Assembly: GCA_900553185.1 (NCBI GenBank)
Contig: USCT01000036.1
Span: 1-12,406, forward strand
From: an uncultured Bacteroides sp.
GTDB taxonomy: Bacteria; Bacteroidota; Bacteroidia; Bacteroidales; Bacteroidaceae
Reading direction: 5' to 3'
DNA length: 12,406 nt
In this document: positions 8,351-12,406 of the stretch, piece after piece
How positions within the stretch are numbered: the stretch's first letter is position 1
Layout of the letters: each line of letters begins with the position of its first letter
Notes under the pieces: generated by a model
Told to the model about the DNA's origin: nothing
What the model saw: only the letters and a program-made list of their open reading frames with translations
Databases searched by the model: none
Translations under genes and position numbers: made by a program

Positions 8351-9745
8351 ATGAAAGGTATCAGACAATTGATTTTATCTTGTATGCTGGGAATGGGAGC
8401 TGTGGCTCCGATGCAGGCTCAGCAGGTACAGGGATTTGTGCACGAACAGTCGAAAGCGTCCGATTATGTGTGGCCGACTGATCAGCAGGTATTGGACAAA
8501 CTGGATAAATGGCAGGATCAGAAATTCGGGGTCCTGTTTCACTGGGGACTTTATTCGGTTCCGGGTATCGTGGAATCCTGGTCTATCTGTTCGGAAGATG
8601 TAGATTGGATTCCGAGAGATACAACCATGTCATACGAGGAATATAAGAAATGGTATTTCGGTTTGATTGATAAATTCAATCCGGTAAACTTTAATCCGGA
8701 GCAATGGGCCGATGTGATGCAGGATGCAGGGATGAAATACATGATTTTTACAACGAAGCATCACGACGGTTTCTGTATGTTTAATTCTAAATATACTGAT
8801 TTTTCCATTACACACGGTGCGTTCAAGGACAATCCGCGGAGCAATGTAGCATATCATGTATTCGATGCTTTCCGGAAGAAAGGTTTCATGATGGGATGCT
8901 ATTTCTCAAAACCCGACTGGCATTGTGAATGGTTCTGGAATCCGTATTACGCTACTCCGAATCGTCGGCAGAATTATAAGATTGACCAGCATCCGGACTG
9001 GTGGAAGAATTATCAGCAGTTTACCGAAAACCAGTTGAATGAACTGATGTCTGATTATGGAAGTTTCGATATTTTATGGTTGGACGGTGGTTGGGTGACC
9101 GGTGATGACATCAATCTGGACCGTGTCCTGGAAAAGGCTCGTCAGAAACATCCGGGGTTGATCGCCGTAGACCGTAGCATTCGGGGAAAGAATGAAAACT
9201 ATCAGACTCCGGAACGTGGAATACCGGAAACGCAGTTGGATTATCCGTGGGAAAGTTGCATTACGCTGAGCAATGACTGGGGATGGGTGCCGAATGCTCC
9301 GTACAAATCGCCGGAAAAAGTGATCGCTTTATTGTCAGAAATCGTAGCCAAGGGAGGTTGTTTCCTGCTGGGAGTAGGACCGACTCCAGACGGTGTTATC
9401 GAACAACCCGTAGTGGAACGTCTGCATAAAGTTGGGGAATGGTTGCGTAAGAATGGTGAAGCCATTTATAGTACTCGTACAACTCCGGTTTACAACGATG
9501 GAAAAACTTGGTTTACTGCCAATAAGGATGGAAAGACCTTGTATGCCATTTACACTCCGGCCGATGGAGAGACTTTGCCTGAAACCATTAGCTGGAAAGG
9601 CAATCTGCCGAAGGGGAAAATGGTATTGTTGGCTACCGGCAAGAAAGTGAAATATCATACGGAAGGAGAGCAGGTTACTGTAACACTTCCCAAAGGGTTG
9701 GCTGACGGACCGTTGGCTTTCCGTTTTGAACTGAAAACTAAATAA
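8351..9745 (+). CDS. GH29 alpha-L-fucosidase-like enzyme, copy 2 (tandem paralogue)
   Basis: Second GH29 enzyme, 464 residues, aligning with the preceding gene over its whole length. Identity looks like roughly two thirds by eye (not computed). The signal peptide is probably cleaved after MQA (residue 23). Motifs are LFHWGLYSVPG (His64), TTKHHDGF (His137-His138) and ILWLDGGW with predicted nucleophile Asp245. QTPER (Glu288) and PWESC (Glu301) are acid/base candidates, and KGG...LLGVGPTPDG follows. All catalytic-type residues are kept, so both copies should be active. The clearest differences are in the segment after the first His motif (DVDWIPRDTTMSYEEY here, against a shorter DWITRPIDSYYDY in copy 1) and in the C-terminal beta domain, which could shift linkage or aglycone preference. 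It lies 17 nt after copy 1 and 14 nt before the GH3 gene, within one operon. Confidence 0.95.
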   Translation: MKGIRQLILSCMLGMGAVAPMQAQQVQGFVHEQSKASDYVWPTDQQVLDKLDKWQDQKFGVLFHWGLYSVPGIVESWSICSEDVDWIPRDTTMSYEEYKKWYFGLIDKFNPVNFNPEQWADVMQDAGMKYMIFTTKHHDGFCMFNSKYTDFSITHGAFKDNPRSNVAYHVFDAFRKKGFMMGCYFSKPDWHCEWFWNPYYATPNRRQNYKIDQHPDWWKNYQQFTENQLNELMSDYGSFDILWLDGGWVTGDDINLDRVLEKARQKHPGLIAVDRSIRGKNENYQTPERGIPETQLDYPWESCITLSNDWGWVPNAPYKSPEKVIALLSEIVAKGGCFLLGVGPTPDGVIEQPVVERLHKVGEWLRKNGEAIYSTRTTPVYNDGKTWFTANKDGKTLYAIYTPADGETLPETISWKGNLPKGKMVLLATGKKVKYHTEGEQVTVTLPKGLADGPLAFRFELKTK

Positions 9746-9759
9746 AAATCTTCTACTTT

Positions 9760-12114
9760 ATGAAAAAACATACTTTATGGATGGTGGCTGCCTGCTGGAT
9801 GGTAGGATTGTTTCCGCTTCAGGCTCAGAAGCCTTTGTATAAGCAGGCAGATGCACCCATTGAGGATCGTGTAAAAGATCTGGTGGATCGGATGACTCTG
9901 GAAGAGAAAGTGGGTCAGATCTGTTGTCCGCTAGGTTGGGAAATGTATACTAAAACGGGGAAAAACAGCGTAACGATCTCTGATAAATATAAACAGCAGA
10001 TGGACAAGGCACCCATCGGTTCGTATTGGGCTGTCTTGCGTGCCGACCCTTGGACACAGAAGACGTTGGAAACCGGATTGAATCCGGAGCTCGCGGCAAA
10101 GGCATTGAATGCATTGCAGAAATATGCGGTCGAGAATACACGGTTGGGTATTCCGGTGCTGTTTGCTGAGGAATGTCCGCACGGCCACATGGCGATCGGT
10201 GCCACTACCTTTTCTACTTCCATGGGACAGGCTTCTACCTGGAATGAAGAATTGATCCGCCGGATGGGGGAAGTGATTGGTCTGGAAGCACGTCTGCAAG
10301 GAGCAAATGTAGGTTATGGTCCGGTGTTGGATATTGCCCGTGAACCGAGATGGTCGCGTGTGGAAGAAACTTTCGGTGAGGATCCTTATCTGACCGGTAT
10401 TCTGGGAACGGCATTCGTTCAGGGTATGCAGGGTACAGACATCAAGGATGGCCGTCATGTATATGCTACCTTGAAACACATGGCAGCTTACGGTGTACCG
10501 AGAGGCGGACATAACGGAAATCCCGCCGACATCAGTCTGCGGGCCTTGCTGGATGAGTATCTTCCGGGCTTTCAGCGTGCCGTTGAAGTAGGGAAGGCAG
10601 CTACTGTCATGACCTCCTATAATTCGATTGACGGTGTGCCGTGTACAAGTAATCCTTATCTGCTGGATACTATTTTACGTAAACGTTGGGGATTCGACGG
10701 ATTTGTTTATTCCGATCTGGTAAGTATTGACGGAATAGCAGGAACACATCATGTGGCCGCTACGGTAGAAGATGCGGCCATTCAGGCCATCGAGGCCGGT
10801 ACGGATATGGACTTGGGTGCCAGTGCGTACAGTAAGCTGGTCGAGGCTGTGAAGAACGGTAAGGTGAAAGAGTCGTATATCGATCGTGCCGTTTCGAATG
10901 TATTGCGTCTGAAGTTCAAGATGGGCTTGTTTGAAAATCCGTATGTTTCTCCGGAGCAGGCTAAAAAGATTGTGAATTCGGAAGAACATAAGCAGGTAGC
11001 TCGTGAAGTGGCCCGCGAAGGAACGGTGCTGCTGAAGAATACAGGAGTGCTTCCATTGCGTAAGGACGTAAAGAATGTTGCTGTCATCGGTCCGAATGCG
11101 GATGTCATTTATAATTATCTGGGCGATTATACTGCACCGCAGGAGCGTTCCAAGGTTGTGACATTGCTTGATGCGATGCGCACTCGTCTGCCTGAAGCCA
11201 ATATTTATTATGAAAAAGGTTGTGCTATCCGTGATACAACTACCAGTGATATTCCGGCGGCTGTAGAGGCTGCGGAAAAATCGGATGTAGTCATAGTGGC
11301 TGTAGGAGGTTCCAGTGCCCGTGATTTCAAGACCAAGTACATTGAAACGGGTGCGGCTACTGTTTCTTCCGAAGGAAACGAAACGGTATCGGATATGGAA
11401 TGTGGCGAAGGTTTCGACCGTTCTACCTTGAATCTGTTGGGCGATCAGGAGAAACTGATCAAATCCCTGGCGGCAACCGGAAAACCGCTGGTGATTGTTT
11501 ATATTGCCGGACGTCCTTTGAATATGAATCTTGCTTCCGAAGTAGGCGATGCCTTGCTGATGGCCTGGTATCCGGGTGAGCAGGGAGGCAACGGTATTGC
11601 TGACGTACTGTTTGGAGATTATAATCCGAGCGGCCGTCTACCGATGTCTGTACCACGTAATGTCGGTCAGCTTCCTGTTCATTATTCACAAGGCGTACAG
11701 CGTGATTACATGGATGGTCCGGGTACCCCGTTGTATGCCTTCGGTTACGGATTGAGTTATACAACTTTTGCTTACAGCAATTTGAAACTGACTCCGGGCG
11801 ATGGTAAGGATGTACTTCAGAAAGTTACTTGCACGGTTACGAATACGGGCAATCGTGACGGTGTGGAAATCGCTCAGCTTTATATCAATGATGAAGTAAG
11901 TTCGGTAGTTACTCCTCCTATTCGTCTGAAAGGTTTCCGACGGATAGAACTGAAGAAAGGTGAAAGCCGTGAGGTGACATTCGAACTGACTGCAAAAGAT
12001 TTATCGATTTATGACCGGAACATGAATTTTGTGGTAGAACCAGGTAAGTTTAATGTTATGGTAGGATCGGCTTCTGATAATCTTCCGCTGAAGGCAAGTT
12101 TTGAAATAAAGTAA
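9760..12114 (+). CDS. GH3 exo-beta-glycosidase (beta-glucosidase/beta-xylosidase type)
   Basis: Retaining exo-acting glycoside hydrolase of family 3, exported by a signal peptide cleaved near LQA (residue 22). Domain order is the usual three-part one. The (beta/alpha)8 domain (about 36-385) carries EETFGEDPYL, KHMAAYG (Lys239-His240) and FVYSDLVSIDG with predicted nucleophile Asp319. The alpha/beta sandwich (about 420-650) carries EGTVLLKNTGVLPL, CGEGFDR (Glu550 is the candidate acid/base) and GEQGGNGIADVLFGDYNPSG. A fibronectin-III-like C-terminal domain (about 685-770) carries VTNTGNRDGVEIAQLY and LKGFRRIELKKGE. The 784 residues are normal and intact. GH3 motifs do not separate beta-glucosidase from beta-xylosidase or related activities. 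It is the last gene of the operon, ending 18 nt before a hairpin terminator. Context suggests it acts on the chain exposed after the GH29 enzymes remove capping sugars (inference). Confidence 0.95.
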   Translation: MKKHTLWMVAACWMVGLFPLQAQKPLYKQADAPIEDRVKDLVDRMTLEEKVGQICCPLGWEMYTKTGKNSVTISDKYKQQMDKAPIGSYWAVLRADPWTQKTLETGLNPELAAKALNALQKYAVENTRLGIPVLFAEECPHGHMAIGATTFSTSMGQASTWNEELIRRMGEVIGLEARLQGANVGYGPVLDIAREPRWSRVEETFGEDPYLTGILGTAFVQGMQGTDIKDGRHVYATLKHMAAYGVPRGGHNGNPADISLRALLDEYLPGFQRAVEVGKAATVMTSYNSIDGVPCTSNPYLLDTILRKRWGFDGFVYSDLVSIDGIAGTHHVAATVEDAAIQAIEAGTDMDLGASAYSKLVEAVKNGKVKESYIDRAVSNVLRLKFKMGLFENPYVSPEQAKKIVNSEEHKQVAREVAREGTVLLKNTGVLPLRKDVKNVAVIGPNADVIYNYLGDYTAPQERSKVVTLLDAMRTRLPEANIYYEKGCAIRDTTTSDIPAAVEAAEKSDVVIVAVGGSSARDFKTKYIETGAATVSSEGNETVSDMECGEGFDRSTLNLLGDQEKLIKSLAATGKPLVIVYIAGRPLNMNLASEVGDALLMAWYPGEQGGNGIADVLFGDYNPSGRLPMSVPRNVGQLPVHYSQGVQRDYMDGPGTPLYAFGYGLSYTTFAYSNLKLTPGDGKDVLQKVTCTVTNTGNRDGVEIAQLYINDEVSSVVTPPIRLKGFRRIELKKGESREVTFELTAKDLSIYDRNMNFVVEPGKFNVMVGSASDNLPLKASFEIK

Positions 12115-12132
12115 TTTTAAAAAACTAATGGT

Positions 12133-12170
12133 AAAAGGCGGCACTTTTTTATAGAAAAGTTCCGCTTTTT
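12133..12170 (+). terminator. Rho-independent terminator after GH3 gene
   Basis: AAAAGGCGG and ACTTTT (12133-12148) pair with AAAAGT and CCGCTTTTT (12155-12170) around a 6-nt loop. The C12142-T12161 position is mismatched and G12137-T12166 is a wobble. The A-rich 5' side and the run of five T at 12166-12170 are typical. It ends the four-gene operon. Confidence 0.82.
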
Positions 12171-12254
12171 ATGTTTATACAAAAAATCTCAATGTTTTTA
12201 GGAATAATTTCTTGAAAAAATATCTGAAATATGTAGTTATTTAAAAAAAATGTT

Positions 12255-12262
12255 TATCTTTG
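12255..12262 (+). promoter_or_regulatory. Bacteroidota -7 promoter box upstream of the downstream gene
   Basis: TATCTTTG is an exact match to TAnnTTTG. No good TTTG-like -33 element lies at the expected distance (around 12232-12236 there is only TGTAG), which would fit an activator-dependent promoter. Transcription would begin near 12266-12272, so the following gene has a leader of about 95-100 nt. Confidence 0.6.
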
Positions 12263-12269
12263 TACCTGA

Positions 12270-12366
12270 TAGAAATGAAAAATGCGAAATATTTGTTGCT
12301 GATTTAAAAGTAAAAGGCTATTGGAGGAATTCCTAGACTCTAAATACTAACTTAAAATATCAAACT
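12270..12366 (+). promoter_or_regulatory. Predicted 5' untranslated leader of the downstream gene
   Basis: About 97 nt between the inferred transcription start and the ATG at 12367. It contains a ten-codon open frame at 12275-12307 (MKNAKYLLLI and stop), a perfect palindrome AGGAATTCCT at 12325-12334, and an A-rich stretch just before the start codon, as is common for Bacteroidota translation starts. The GGAGG at 12323-12327 is too far from 12367 to act as a ribosome binding site for it. No known riboswitch is recognised. Confidence 0.4.
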
Positions 12367-12406
12367 ATGTTAAAACGAATCAAATCAGTCAGTATGTTGT
12401 TAGCTC
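12367..12406 (+). CDS. Start of a secreted or membrane protein gene, cut by window end (possibly susC-like)
   Basis: Thirteen codons are visible: MLKRIKSVSMLLA. A basic stretch followed by a hydrophobic run is the opening of a signal peptide. The TAnnTTTG promoter and long leader upstream resemble those before susC-like genes in PULs, and a second susC/susD pair would fit the location, but the visible residues cannot establish the family. The ATG at 12367 is chosen because the frame gives a good signal sequence and is preceded by an A-rich translation-start region. Confidence 0.55.
   Translation, partial: MLKRIKSVSMLLA

Noticed and set aside
9931..10512. Minus-strand open frame (193 codons) inside the GH3 gene
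   Set aside because: Composition reflects the complementary strand of the GH3 barrel; no independent support.
1..12406. CRISPR arrays, tRNA/rRNA genes, insertion sequences or integrase-type mobility genes
   Set aside because: No regularly spaced repeats, no tRNA-like cloverleaf and no transposase or recombinase motif was seen on either strand; the only large-scale repeat is the GH29 gene duplication.

Overview
The window looks like part of a polysaccharide utilization locus (PUL) from a gut-type Bacteroidales bacterium (Bacteroides, Phocaeicola or Prevotella-like; the genus cannot be fixed from sequence alone). The evidence is an adjacent SusC-like/SusD-like pair, Bacteroidota-type promoter boxes (TAnnTTTG), weak or absent Shine-Dalgarno sequences, and a run of secreted carbohydrate-active enzymes. 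All genes lie on the + strand.

Layout: (1) 1-4623 holds the 3' part of a susC-like TonB-dependent transporter gene (its start lies outside the window) and a complete susD-like lipoprotein gene 21 nt downstream. A strong hairpin terminator follows at 4647-4692. (2) 4624-4999 is an AT-rich intergenic region ending in a promoter (-7 box at 4955-4962). (3) 5000-12114 is a tight four-gene operon with gaps of 22, 17 and 14 nt. It encodes a two-domain SUMF1-like/sialidase-like beta-propeller protein, two tandem paralogous GH29 alpha-L-fucosidase-like enzymes, and a GH3 exo-beta-glycosidase. All four have signal peptides. A second hairpin terminator lies at 12133-12170. (4) 12255-12406 has a second TAnnTTTG box, a leader of about 100 nt and the first 13 codons of another secreted or membrane protein, possibly a second susC-like gene.

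Working model (inference): SusC/SusD bind and import an oligosaccharide at the outer membrane, while the four exported enzymes trim it from its non-reducing ends. The fucosidase-like pair would remove terminal alpha-L-fucose or a related sugar, GH3 would remove a beta-linked glucose or xylose-type residue, and the propeller protein would act on an unidentified residue. No sulfatase, beta-galactosidase, hexosaminidase or regulator is visible here, so the substrate is open.

The most interesting gene is 5000-6931. Its SUMF1 domain lacks both active-site cysteines of a true formylglycine-generating enzyme, and its propeller carries HQPS where canonical sialidases carry the RIP arginine motif. It is therefore probably neither a sulfatase activator nor an ordinary sialidase.
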